Source: Gemmatimonadota bacterium (GTDB lineage: Bacteria > Gemmatimonadota > Gemmatimonadetes > Palauibacterales > Palauibacteraceae). Taken from it: a stretch of DNA of 33,561 nucleotides. The stretch spans positions 1 through 33,561 of the forward strand of contig JAMJQL010000148.1 of the NCBI GenBank assembly GCA_023554245.1, in the 5' to 3' direction. Both the position numbers and the translations under genes were made by a program. This document shows, piece by piece, positions 26,529 to 33,561 of this stretch. Numbering within the stretch: the stretch's first letter is position 1; every line of letters begins with the position of its first letter. The notes under the pieces were generated by a model. That model was not told where the DNA came from, did not search any database, and worked only from the letters and a program-made list of their open reading frames with translations.

Positions 26529-27935
26529 TTGGGACTCCAGGTATTCCGGAAGACGAGCCGGATCGGACATTCGGCGCAGACGGTCTATGACTGGCATGCA
26601 CGCCCGGGCGCGTTTCAGCGCCTCGCACCTCCGTGGGACTCGGTGCAGCTGATCGAGCACACGGGCGGGATCGAGGACGGCGCCCGTGCAGTGCTGGAGT
26701 TGCGCGTCGGCCCGGTTCCGGTGACCTGGGTCGCGGAGCATCGCGACAACGTCCCCGGCCGACAGTTCACCGATGTTCAGGTTGAGGGCCCTTTTGCCCG
26801 CTGGGAACACGCTCATCGCTTCGAACCGATCGAGGCCGAGGCGTGCCTACTGGAGGACCGCATCGAATATGCGTTACCCCTCGAAGCCGTCCACTCCCTG
26901 ATCTCCCGGGGGTTCGTCGAGGCACGCCTGCAGCGAGGGTTCGATTTCCGTCACCGGGTGACGCGCCGGGACCTGGGCATGCACGCCGGCATCGGGCTCG
27001 AGCCGGGACAGCGATTCGCCGTGAGCGGCGCGTCCGGCCTGCTCGGATCCACTCTGACGGAGGTGCTGGCTACCGGAGGTCACCACGCATGGTCGCTGGC
27101 CCGGACAGGATCCGCGTCGCGAGTTCCGCTCGCCTCGGCGGGTTCCATTTCCTGGGATCCGCGGAAAGGATCGATCGACGCCGCGGCGCTCGAAGGGACC
27201 GACTACGTAGTCCATCTGGCGGGGGCGTCGATCGCCGATGGTCGCTGGTCCGAAGAGCGTCGGTCCCTGATTCGCGAGAGCAGAGTGCAGGGAACGCGAC
27301 TGATCGCGGAGACCCTCGCGGCACTTGATCGACCGCCGAGGGCGCTGATCTGTGCCTCGGCCACCGGCTGGTACGGCGATCGCGGTGACGAACGCCTCGA
27401 TGAGAGCTCGCGGCCGGGTGAGGGATTCCTTCCGGAAGTCTGCCGGGATTGGGAGGCGGCCGCAGACCCGGCCCGCGAAGCAGGAATCCGGGTCGTTCAC
27501 CTGCGTTTCGGCATGATCCTCTGGCCGGATGGCGGAGCGCTGGAACGGATGTTGATGCCATTCCTTGCGGGAGCCGGCGGCCGGATGGGGTCCGGCGATC
27601 AATTCTGGACGTGGGTATCCTTGGACGACGCCGTGGCGGCCGTCATGCATGCTGCCGCCCGTCAGGACCTGGAGGGACCCGTCAACGTCGTGGCGCCGGA
27701 GCCGATACGGAATCGGGACTTCACGGCGGCTCTCGGCTCGGTGCTGCAGCGCCCGACTCTGGTTCCTGCGCCGGCCCCGGCGCTTCGTCTGGCGCTCGGG
27801 GCGATGGCAGATGAGTTACTGCTCGCGAGCGCCCGGGTTTACCCGAAGCGCCTGGAGGCGACGGGATTCCCCTTCCGTGACCCCGAGCTCGAACCCGCCT
27901 TACGTCACATGTTGGGACGCACGGAGCGCAAATGA
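26529..27935 (+). CDS. SRPBCC-TIGR01777 fusion, epimerase-like SDR
   Basis: The 468-aa protein fuses two domains. Residues ~1-155 are a START/SRPBCC-like ligand-binding fold, with the family-typical VYDWHARPGAFQRLAPPW and WVAEHRD. Residues ~160-465 are a TIGR01777 (YfcH-like) extended SDR with nucleotide-binding SGASGLLGS (166-174). DYVVHLAGASIADGRWSEERR, CASATGWYGDRGDERLDE and FWTWVSLDDAV follow. The reaction is not established for this family; a link to membrane or light-stress regulons is reported in other bacteria. The only usable start is the TTG at 26529, because an in-frame stop lies at 26481 and no ATG or GTG follows before the conserved region. Its stop overlaps the next ATG (ATGA). 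Confidence 0.9.
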   Translation: MGLQVFRKTSRIGHSAQTVYDWHARPGAFQRLAPPWDSVQLIEHTGGIEDGARAVLELRVGPVPVTWVAEHRDNVPGRQFTDVQVEGPFARWEHAHRFEPIEAEACLLEDRIEYALPLEAVHSLISRGFVEARLQRGFDFRHRVTRRDLGMHAGIGLEPGQRFAVSGASGLLGSTLTEVLATGGHHAWSLARTGSASRVPLASAGSISWDPRKGSIDAAALEGTDYVVHLAGASIADGRWSEERRSLIRESRVQGTRLIAETLAALDRPPRALICASATGWYGDRGDERLDESSRPGEGFLPEVCRDWEAAADPAREAGIRVVHLRFGMILWPDGGALERMLMPFLAGAGGRMGSGDQFWTWVSLDDAVAAVMHAAARQDLEGPVNVVAPEPIRNRDFTAALGSVLQRPTLVPAPAPALRLALGAMADELLLASARVYPKRLEATGFPFRDPELEPALRHMLGRTERK

Positions 27936-28942
27936 ATTCGGCAACGAAAGCGAGCTCGGCACTGCAGGGTGCCAGCGGTCCGGGTGACCCGAGCGAGAGT
28001 CTCCGGCTCGGCATCTCGTCCTGCCTGCTCGGACAGGAAGTACGGTTCGATGGGGGCCACAAGCGGGACCGGTTTCTCACCGACACACTCGGGCAGTACG
28101 TCAGCTGGGTCCCGGTATGCCCGGAGGTCGAGATCGGTCTGGGCACACCTCGTCCGACCATACGTCTGGAGGAGACGAGCGAGGGTGTCCGGCTCGTCAT
28201 GCCCTCCACCGGGGACGACCTCACCGGGACGATGCGGGAGTATTCGGTGGATCGAGTCCGGCGACTCGAAAAGCACGGTCTCGCCGGCTACGTGCTGAAG
28301 AAGGACTCTCCCAGTTGTGGCATGGAGCGGGTGAAAGTCCGGGACCGAAACGACGTCCCGGCCCGGACCGGAGTCGGCGTGTATGCGGCCGAGTTGATGC
28401 GTCTCGCACCGGATCTTCCGGTCGAGGAAGAAGGCCGACTCAATGACCCCAGGCTGCGGGAGAACTTCATCACGCGAATATTCGCATATCAACGCTGGCT
28501 GGACCTGGTCGGTGCCGGGCCCACCCGCAGGTCGCTGATGGAATACCACGCGGCTCACAAGTACGTGTTGATGTCGAGGAATCAGGCCGGAATGCGTCGA
28601 CTCGGGAAGCTGCTCGGGGAAGCAACCAAGGACGCCCCGGTGAACCGGCTCGCAGAGGAGTATCAGACTGGAATGACTGCCGTGATGCGCCGAGTCCCGA
28701 CCCGGAAGGGGCACACGAACGTGCTACGGCACATGGCGGGGTACGTATCCGACCTGATGGATTCGGAAGACAGGGCCGAGCTCACCGAGGCGATCGGCCA
28801 GTACCACGCCGGCCTGCTGCCGCTGATCGTGCCGATCACGCTGTTGCGGCACTACGTCCGCAAGTTCGACGTGGAGACCCTTCAGAACCAGGTGTATCTC
28901 TGGCCGCATCCCCACGAGATGATGCTGTTGAATCACGTCTGA
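27932..28942 (+). CDS. DUF523 (TudS-like) - DUF1722 protein
   Basis: The 336-aa protein has an N-terminal DUF523 domain (~24-165), starting GISSCLLGQEVRFDGGHKRD. A C-terminal DUF1722 domain (~190-325) follows, with YHAAHKYVLMSRNQAGMRRLG and LRHYVRKFDVETLQNQVYL. DUF523 includes TudS, a [4Fe-4S] enzyme that removes sulfur from thiouracil. The three Cys expected as ligands are here: C31 (ISSC), C63 (VCPE) and C129 (PSCGM). Desulfidase activity is thus plausible but untested for the fused form. DUF1722 has no known function and is often found near photolyase genes; none lies in this window. The gene overlaps the upstream epimerase by 4 nt, so both are coupled. It converges with the patatin gene. 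Confidence 0.88.
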   Translation: MNSATKASSALQGASGPGDPSESLRLGISSCLLGQEVRFDGGHKRDRFLTDTLGQYVSWVPVCPEVEIGLGTPRPTIRLEETSEGVRLVMPSTGDDLTGTMREYSVDRVRRLEKHGLAGYVLKKDSPSCGMERVKVRDRNDVPARTGVGVYAAELMRLAPDLPVEEEGRLNDPRLRENFITRIFAYQRWLDLVGAGPTRRSLMEYHAAHKYVLMSRNQAGMRRLGKLLGEATKDAPVNRLAEEYQTGMTAVMRRVPTRKGHTNVLRHMAGYVSDLMDSEDRAELTEAIGQYHAGLLPLIVPITLLRHYVRKFDVETLQNQVYLWPHPHEMMLLNHV

Positions 28943-28965
28943 GATTCCGCCTGTCGGCGCGCCCG

Positions 28966-30159
28966 TCAGCCGGGATCGCTGGACTGCGAACGACCCGTCC
29001 CTGCCTCGAAGAACTTGCGGATTCTCAGCCAGTTTCGCTCCGCGTCCCGCTCGCCGAGCCGAATGAGCTCGGCGAGATACTCCCCTTCGAACATGAGATA
29101 GGAAAGGAGATCCGGGCTGGCCACCCGGCCGGAGCCCAGTCCGCGAATGAGATAGCGGAGAGTCCGTGGCAGTTCGGCCTCGTGCCGGGCAGCCATCCGC
29201 CCGAGATCACTGGAAGGCCGGATCACCAGAAAGCTGACCTCCCGCTCGGGCACCAGCCAGTGCTTTTCCTCGGGAATGCGAGCCACGATGGCGTTGATTC
29301 GCTCCAGCCTCTCTGCGTCGGCGTCGAGGTTGTCGAGAAAGATCGAGTTGAGCATCAGGCCCAGAATCTGGGCAGCCGGCGGATATCCATCGTCATCTCG
29401 TCCGATCGGCTCGCGGGTCTCGGTGCTGTAGCGGGACGAGACGGCCAGAATCCGATCGGCTCCGAGGAAGACGGCAGGCGAGAGAGGACTTCCCTGGCGC
29501 AGGCTTCCATCGCCGAACCACTCGCCGCCGACCTCTCGGGCCGGGAAGAACAGGGGAATGGCCGAAGAGGCCATGACCTGGTCCACCCCGATCCTGGCGG
29601 CAACCGACTCCCGTCTGCTGCGCGACCACATTCGTGCGCCCTCGGCCGCCTGGACGAAGGTCACCGTTCGTCCACTGGCATAGGATGTCGCCGAGACGGC
29701 AACGGCGTGGAGGCGGCCCGTATCGATATTCTCTGCGATCCGCTGGGGCGAGAGGACCCGGGCAAGCGTTCTCTCGAGGGGGCTGGTGTCTACGAGGCCG
29801 CGGACGCCGGGCGCGAGCCTCGACCCGCCGCTACCGAGGTTCAAGGCGACCTTCAGGGCGTTTCCAATCAGAGAAATGAAGTCGGCCCGAAGAATATCCT
29901 CGGTAGACAGGTCACTCCAGAGTGCAGCCAGACGATCCACCGCTTCCGGCAGCGGCTCGGGTCGGCCGGCCAGGTAGGCCGCGTTGATCGCTCCCGCCGA
30001 TACTCCTGTGAGCACGGGAATCCGTAAGTCCGGGTACTGCCGGGCGATCCAACGGAGGACTCCGACCTGGTAGGCTCCTCTCGCACCGCCGCCGGAGAGG
30101 ACGACGGCGGTCGTGGAGCCCGGAGGCTGCAGCCGGCTGTCGGTCTCCCGAGTGTTCAA
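28966..30159 (-). CDS. Patatin-like phospholipase
   Basis: Patatins are Ser-Asp dyad acyl hydrolases acting on phospholipids or other acyl esters. The 397-aa protein shows the oxyanion hole SGGGARGAYQVG (22-33), the nucleophile elbow GVSAG with S54, and the catalytic Asp as DGS with D217. The rest (~260-395) is a charged helical C-terminal region. There is no signal peptide, so it is likely cytoplasmic or membrane-associated. The start is TTG at 30159, with GGGAG 5 nt upstream inside the end of the preceding gene, 12 nt after that gene's stop. It is the last gene of the export operon, so a membrane-lipid or secreted-lipid connection is possible but not shown. Confidence 0.9.
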   Translation of the reverse strand: MNTRETDSRLQPPGSTTAVVLSGGGARGAYQVGVLRWIARQYPDLRIPVLTGVSAGAINAAYLAGRPEPLPEAVDRLAALWSDLSTEDILRADFISLIGNALKVALNLGSGGSRLAPGVRGLVDTSPLERTLARVLSPQRIAENIDTGRLHAVAVSATSYASGRTVTFVQAAEGARMWSRSRRESVAARIGVDQVMASSAIPLFFPAREVGGEWFGDGSLRQGSPLSPAVFLGADRILAVSSRYSTETREPIGRDDDGYPPAAQILGLMLNSIFLDNLDADAERLERINAIVARIPEEKHWLVPEREVSFLVIRPSSDLGRMAARHEAELPRTLRYLIRGLGSGRVASPDLLSYLMFEGEYLAELIRLGERDAERNWLRIRKFFEAGTGRSQSSDPG

Positions 30160-30171
30160 CGAAGCTCCCGT

Positions 30172-30663
30172 TCAGAGGAGTCGCGCGTGCCAGGACTCCG
30201 CGGTTCGTCGCTCCAGACGGTTGACACGGGCGGTCCCGACGTCCGTAATCGTCAGGTCGAAGACCCGGGTATCGGGTCCCACGAGTCCCTCCTCCGAAAG
30301 CCGTCGGAACTCGTCCCGTGCCACTGACCTGATTTGGTCGTCGGCGTCCCTGTACCATATGGGGGTGGAGTCGGTCAGACGAATGCCCAGCTCGGTCTCG
30401 AGAGCCGCAAGACGGCCCATCAGGGCATCGATGGAGCAACCGGACGCTCCCACCTGACTCTCGTCGAGACCGACGAGCAGGAATCGCTGGTGCCACCAGT
30501 CGAATGCGGCGACCAGTTCAGCGCGGTGCGCGGTCCAGCCCTCCAGAAATGCCTGCATCGCGTCCAGCAGTCGCGCGGTTTCCCGCGGTCCCGGCTCCGG
30601 CTCGGCAGCGAAGCACCAGACTCGGGCGGAATCGGGAAGGGAACCGAATGGAACCTGGCTCAT
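30172..30663 (-). CDS. Conserved small protein with SGCSID motif
   Basis: The 163-aa protein opens MSQVPFGSLPDSARVWCF. It contains WWHQRFLLVGLDES, the motif GASGCSID near residue 83, then a charged helical stretch ending in RLERRTAESW. From memory it resembles a short family in Bacteroidota and relatives that databases sometimes label ABC transporter ATPase. However, it has no Walker A, signature or Walker B, so it is not an ATPase. The conserved Cys of SGCSID could be functional. There is no signal or membrane segment. The ATG at 30663 lies 7 nt after the permease stop; the longer in-frame reading back to 30813 runs through the permease and is discarded. The function is unknown. Confidence 0.78.
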   Translation of the reverse strand: MSQVPFGSLPDSARVWCFAAEPEPGPRETARLLDAMQAFLEGWTAHRAELVAAFDWWHQRFLLVGLDESQVGASGCSIDALMGRLAALETELGIRLTDSTPIWYRDADDQIRSVARDEFRRLSEEGLVGPDTRVFDLTITDVGTARVNRLERRTAESWHARLL

Positions 30664-30670
30664 GATCGGT

Positions 30671-31879
30671 TCATTCGTACCGGAGCGCATCGATCGGATT
30701 GAGCGAAGCGGCGCGCCGGGCCGGCCACAACCCGAAGAACAGGCCGACCGTAGCAGAGAATGCGACCGCCAGCAGCACAGCCCTCGGCGAAACGGCCGTA
30801 TTCCAGTTCGCAAGCTCCGATAGAGCGTATGCTGCCCCGAAACCGAGACCGATTCCGATCAGACCACCGACCAGGCATAGAACCAGTGCCTCGAACAGGA
30901 ACTGGCCGAGCACGTTCTTCCGGGTCGCGCCCAGCGCCATCCGGATTCCGATCTCCCGCGTCCTCTCGGTGACCGAGACCAGCATGATGTTCATGATCCC
31001 GATTCCGCCTACCAGCAGGCTGACGAGCGCGATGCCTGCCAGGAGGTAGGTGAATGTCTTGGTGGTCTCCTGCTGAGTGCCCATCAGCTCGGCACGATCC
31101 TGGATCCAGAAATCGTTCTCCTCGCCGACCCGTAGCCTGTGCTCCCGCCTCAGAACCTCCTCGATCTGCGCCATCGCGAGCGTCTGGCTCGCTCCGTCCC
31201 TGACTTCGGCGTTGAAAGAGCCGATCCTCTCGGTGCCGAACAGGCGGAATTGGGCAGTGTAGATGGGAACGAAGATTCGCTCGTCCATGTTGAACCAGCT
31301 CCACCCGCCCTTCTCGGCCAGGACTCCCACGACCTCGAAAGTCACGTTCCGGATCGAGACCTTCTCGCCCACGATCATTTCGGCCGTCGTCCCGAGCACT
31401 GCGGGGACCGCTCCGCCGAGGACTGCCACGCGGCGCCGGCCTTCGTTCTCCTGGTCGTCGAAGAATCGGCCCAGCAAAACCTCGTAGTTGTTGACTTCGT
31501 GATAGTTGGGCGTGGTCCCGGTTACGCGCAGATTGGCGTTGCTTCGGCCGTACTCGATCTGGGAATTCGACATCATCTCGGGGGCGACGGCGGTGACCGA
31601 GCTCGCCTCGCGCTCCACGGCCAGCGCGTCCTTGACCTCCATCTTCGCGTCGCCACCCCGGGTACCGCGGAACCAGGCCTGGCCCGGCCGCACCGACAGC
31701 ACGTTCGTGCCCAGTTGATCGATTTGTTCCTGCACTGCCCGCTGGGCGCCCGTTCCGAGGGCGACCATCGTGATCACGGCGGCGACGCCGATCACGATCC
31801 CGAGCATCGTGAGCAGGCTTCTCAGCTTGTTGGCGGCGATGGCCTCGAGGGCCACCCGCATGATCTCTCCGAACAGCAT
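30671..31879 (-). CDS. MacB-like FtsX-family ABC transporter permease
   Basis: The 402-aa protein is the permease half of a MacB-type mechanotransmission ABC exporter. An N-terminal helix (LRSLLTMLGIVIGVAAVITMVALG) is followed by a periplasmic domain of ~230 residues. Three C-terminal helices carry the FtsX block (ALVSLLVGGIGIMNIMLVSVTERTREIGIRMALGA). E. coli MacB has its ATPase fused in front; here the protein has none, and no ATPase gene adjoins it in the window. AGGGAG just upstream of the ATG is a good ribosome binding site, 15 nt after the MacA-like stop. It probably works with the adjacent adaptor and the TolC-like protein at the window edge. The substrate is unknown. Confidence 0.92.
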   Translation of the reverse strand: MLFGEIMRVALEAIAANKLRSLLTMLGIVIGVAAVITMVALGTGAQRAVQEQIDQLGTNVLSVRPGQAWFRGTRGGDAKMEVKDALAVEREASSVTAVAPEMMSNSQIEYGRSNANLRVTGTTPNYHEVNNYEVLLGRFFDDQENEGRRRVAVLGGAVPAVLGTTAEMIVGEKVSIRNVTFEVVGVLAEKGGWSWFNMDERIFVPIYTAQFRLFGTERIGSFNAEVRDGASQTLAMAQIEEVLRREHRLRVGEENDFWIQDRAELMGTQQETTKTFTYLLAGIALVSLLVGGIGIMNIMLVSVTERTREIGIRMALGATRKNVLGQFLFEALVLCLVGGLIGIGLGFGAAYALSELANWNTAVSPRAVLLAVAFSATVGLFFGLWPARRAASLNPIDALRYE

Positions 31880-31894
31880 GCTCTCTCCCTGTCC

Positions 31895-33325
31895 TCAGCT
31901 TCGGCTGACGCCGGGGATCGAGGTCCGACTCCGGATCCGCTCCAGGAATTCGGACTGCTGCACGAGCGCCATCGGAACCTGCACCACCGGCTCGCCCTCT
32001 TCGAGCCCGCCCAGCACCTCCGTGAATTCCCAGCTGGAAAGGCCTATTCGGACTGGTCTCAGAGTCAGCAGACCCTGCTCGTCATCGACGAAGACGAACG
32101 CATCCTTCGGAGCGCTCGGGTCACCGCGGGAAGCCTGCTCCTGCTGTTCACGCAACTGCTGGAACATCGCGAAGAGCTTCTGCCGCTGCGCTGGTTCGAG
32201 GTCCTGAATCAGCTCCATTCGCTCCTCTCGTGACATGGCCTGCAGAGCGGCCATCGTCGGAAGACCGTCCTCGGTCGTCTCTGGCTCCTCGGCGGCGGCC
32301 TCGAGAGGCTCCTCCGCATCAGCCTCGTCATCTGAAGGCACTCGCGCCTCCAGGAGTTCCGGGTCCATTCCCAGCGCCGTCACCAGCTGGCGAGCCTCGT
32401 CGGGTGTTCGAATGGCGGTGTTGGGGAGAGACAGCACGTCCTCGCGGACGCCGATGAGTACTTCGACGTCGGCGTTCATGCCGGGCCTGAGCAGATCCTG
32501 CTCGTTCCGGATTCGCGTGAGAACTGCGAACAGCGTGACGTTCTGCTCGACCACGGCCTGGGGCTCGACCTTCAGCACCTGCCCTCGAAACTCCTGGTCC
32601 GGGTAGGCTTCCACTCGAATCGTCGCCCCGAGGCCCGGCTTGATCGAGCCGATGTCGGTCTCGTCGACCAGAGTGCGGACCTGGACTTCGTTCAGATCCG
32701 CCATCCGCATCAGGATCGTGCCACCGGTCATTTCGCGCGCCGAAGTGATGATCTGGCCTTCTTCCGCCGTCTTCTCGACGATCGTTCCCGCGATCGGGGA
32801 GCGTACGGTCACGTCGTTCAGGCGGTCCTCGGCCAACTCGATGTTGGTCTCGGCCTTGACGAGGGAGGCCTTCGCATTGGCTGCCTCCAGCATCGAGTTC
32901 TCGTATTCTTCCTCGGTGACGACCTGCCGTTCACGCAGCGAGCCGGCTCGCTCCAGCTGGCGCTCGGCAATCGTGCTGCGGGCGCGCGCGACTTCCAGGT
33001 CGGCAACCGCCTGATCGTACGAGTTGCGGACGTCGCGCGGATTGATTCGGACCAGGAGCGCCCCCTTCTCGACCTTGTCGCCGAGCTCCACCGGGACCTC
33101 GAGCACCTCGCCCGAGGCCTGCGACTTGACGTCAATGATCGTGATCGGCTCGATCGTGCCGGTAGCCGCGACGCTCGATGTGATCTCACGACGTTCGGCG
33201 GTTACGCTCTCCAGGCCCATCGACGGTTCGTCGGCCTGTGACTGGCCGCATGCCGAAACAGCTGCCGAGGCCATGACGAGTCCAAGCCCGGCGGCCAACG
33301 CCCGGCGGTGATTCCAGTTGCTCAT
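31895..33325 (-). CDS. MacA-like periplasmic adaptor lipoprotein with large insert
   Basis: The 476-aa adaptor has a signal sequence ending VSAC (predicted lipidation at C26). Its lipoyl halves are IIDVKSQASGEVLEVPVELGD and DVTVRSPIAGTIVEKTAEEG. An alpha-hairpin (~105-165) lies between them, and barrel and proximal domains follow (FVDDEQGLLTLRPVRIGLS near the end). An extra ~100 residues (~308-408) interrupt the barrel region. They hold an acidic Glu/Asp-rich run and amphipathic helices with LEPAQRQKLFAMFQQLRE. The start is ATG at 33325, with AAGGA upstream and the signal peptide at the N terminus; ATG 33343 and GTG-type extensions to 33394 are alternatives. It sits between a TolC-like gene and the FtsX-type permease. 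Confidence 0.9.
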   Translation of the reverse strand: MSNWNHRRALAAGLGLVMASAAVSACGQSQADEPSMGLESVTAERREITSSVAATGTIEPITIIDVKSQASGEVLEVPVELGDKVEKGALLVRINPRDVRNSYDQAVADLEVARARSTIAERQLERAGSLRERQVVTEEEYENSMLEAANAKASLVKAETNIELAEDRLNDVTVRSPIAGTIVEKTAEEGQIITSAREMTGGTILMRMADLNEVQVRTLVDETDIGSIKPGLGATIRVEAYPDQEFRGQVLKVEPQAVVEQNVTLFAVLTRIRNEQDLLRPGMNADVEVLIGVREDVLSLPNTAIRTPDEARQLVTALGMDPELLEARVPSDDEADAEEPLEAAAEEPETTEDGLPTMAALQAMSREERMELIQDLEPAQRQKLFAMFQQLREQQEQASRGDPSAPKDAFVFVDDEQGLLTLRPVRIGLSSWEFTEVLGGLEEGEPVVQVPMALVQQSEFLERIRSRTSIPGVSRS

Positions 33326-33425
33326 AGGGTCCGGTTCCTTCATTCCAGTCGTTTCAGGTACGTCGACAGCCGGGAGTTGCCCTGTCTGTCGCAAATTCGT
33401 CGTCTGCTGCTTGCGGCGCCTCGGG

Positions 33426-33561
33426 TCAGGGTCGCAGGTCGGCGCCGAGCAGGGCCTCGAGTCGGGCGAGCCCGATCTGGTAGTCGAAGCGTCGGCGGAT
33501 GAGATCGACCTCGGCGGCGCGCAGCGCGATCTGGGCGCTCTGCAGGTCGAGGATCGTCGCC
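33426..33561 (-). CDS. TolC-family outer-membrane protein, C-terminal fragment (cut by window edge)
   Basis: The minus strand from the right edge reads 44 residues before a TGA at 33428-33426. It contains ATILDLQSAQIALRAAEVDL, then RRFDYQIGLARLEALLGADL. This is the C-terminal end-of-repeat signature of TolC-like channels, comparable with the VTAQVDLTEAEAGLVQSRY segment of the channel at 21810-23267. It is incomplete only because the window stops. It lies about 100 bp upstream of the MacA-like gene; that gap (33326-33425) shows no gene or clear promoter. It would complete a MacAB-TolC-type exporter. Confidence 0.85.
   Translation of the reverse strand, partial: ATILDLQSAQIALRAAEVDLIRRRFDYQIGLARLEALLGADLRP

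Noticed and set aside
31139-32233. 364-codon plus-strand open frame over the permease and adaptor genes
   Set aside because: Antisense to two recognised genes, with shadow composition.

Overview
This is a GC-rich bacterial chromosomal window, densely packed and almost entirely coding. It looks like a member of the Gemmatimonadota or a close uncultured relative. That is an inference from three things: secreted GWxTD-type proteins, the housekeeping gene set and its order, and a conserved but unnamed small-protein complement. No mobile element, CRISPR array, rRNA or tRNA gene is visible. The largest gap is about 256 bp.

Region 1 (1-4509) is a replication/topology block on the + strand: recF, a DciA/DUF721 helicase-operator candidate, gyrB and the flavin-dependent thymidylate synthase thyX, with overlapping or nearly touching ends. 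Region 2 (4644-9776) is the most lineage-specific part. It holds three tandem, homologous secreted proteins on the + strand. Two have a helical N-terminal half and a degenerate GWxTD-like domain, and all three share a C-terminal double beta-type module. Region 3 (9824-14207, - strand) is rho, a 140-aa conserved unknown and gyrA, so the two gyrase subunits flank the secreted trio on opposite strands. A 119-aa unknown (14464-14823, +) diverges from rho.

Region 4 (14852-18478) is a retrograde lipid transport (Mla/MCE) locus: an orphan MCE protein on the - strand, divergent from mlaE-mlaF-mlaD on the + strand. Region 5 (18604-20670, +) holds a single-stranded DNA-binding protein with a degenerate C-terminal tip, an atypical SDR/NDUFA9-like protein and a CDP-alcohol phosphatidyltransferase. 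Region 6 (20695-26335, - strand) is a tripartite RND efflux operon in the unusual order pump, TolC-like channel, adaptor, with 4-nt start/stop overlaps.

Region 7 (26529-28942, +) is a translationally coupled pair: an SRPBCC-TIGR01777 epimerase-like protein and a DUF523(TudS-like)-DUF1722 protein. Region 8 (28966-33561, - strand) is a MacA/FtsX-type export operon. It runs from a TolC-like gene (cut by the window edge) through a MacA-like lipoprotein with a ~100-residue insert, an FtsX-like permease lacking its own ATPase and a small SGCSID-motif protein, to a patatin-like lipase.

The strongest candidates for undescribed biology are the tandem secreted GWxTD-like trio, the helical/acidic insertion in the MacA-like adaptor, and the export operon that pairs an ATPase-less permease with a small unknown protein and a patatin. 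None of these is proven to be a new system from sequence alone.
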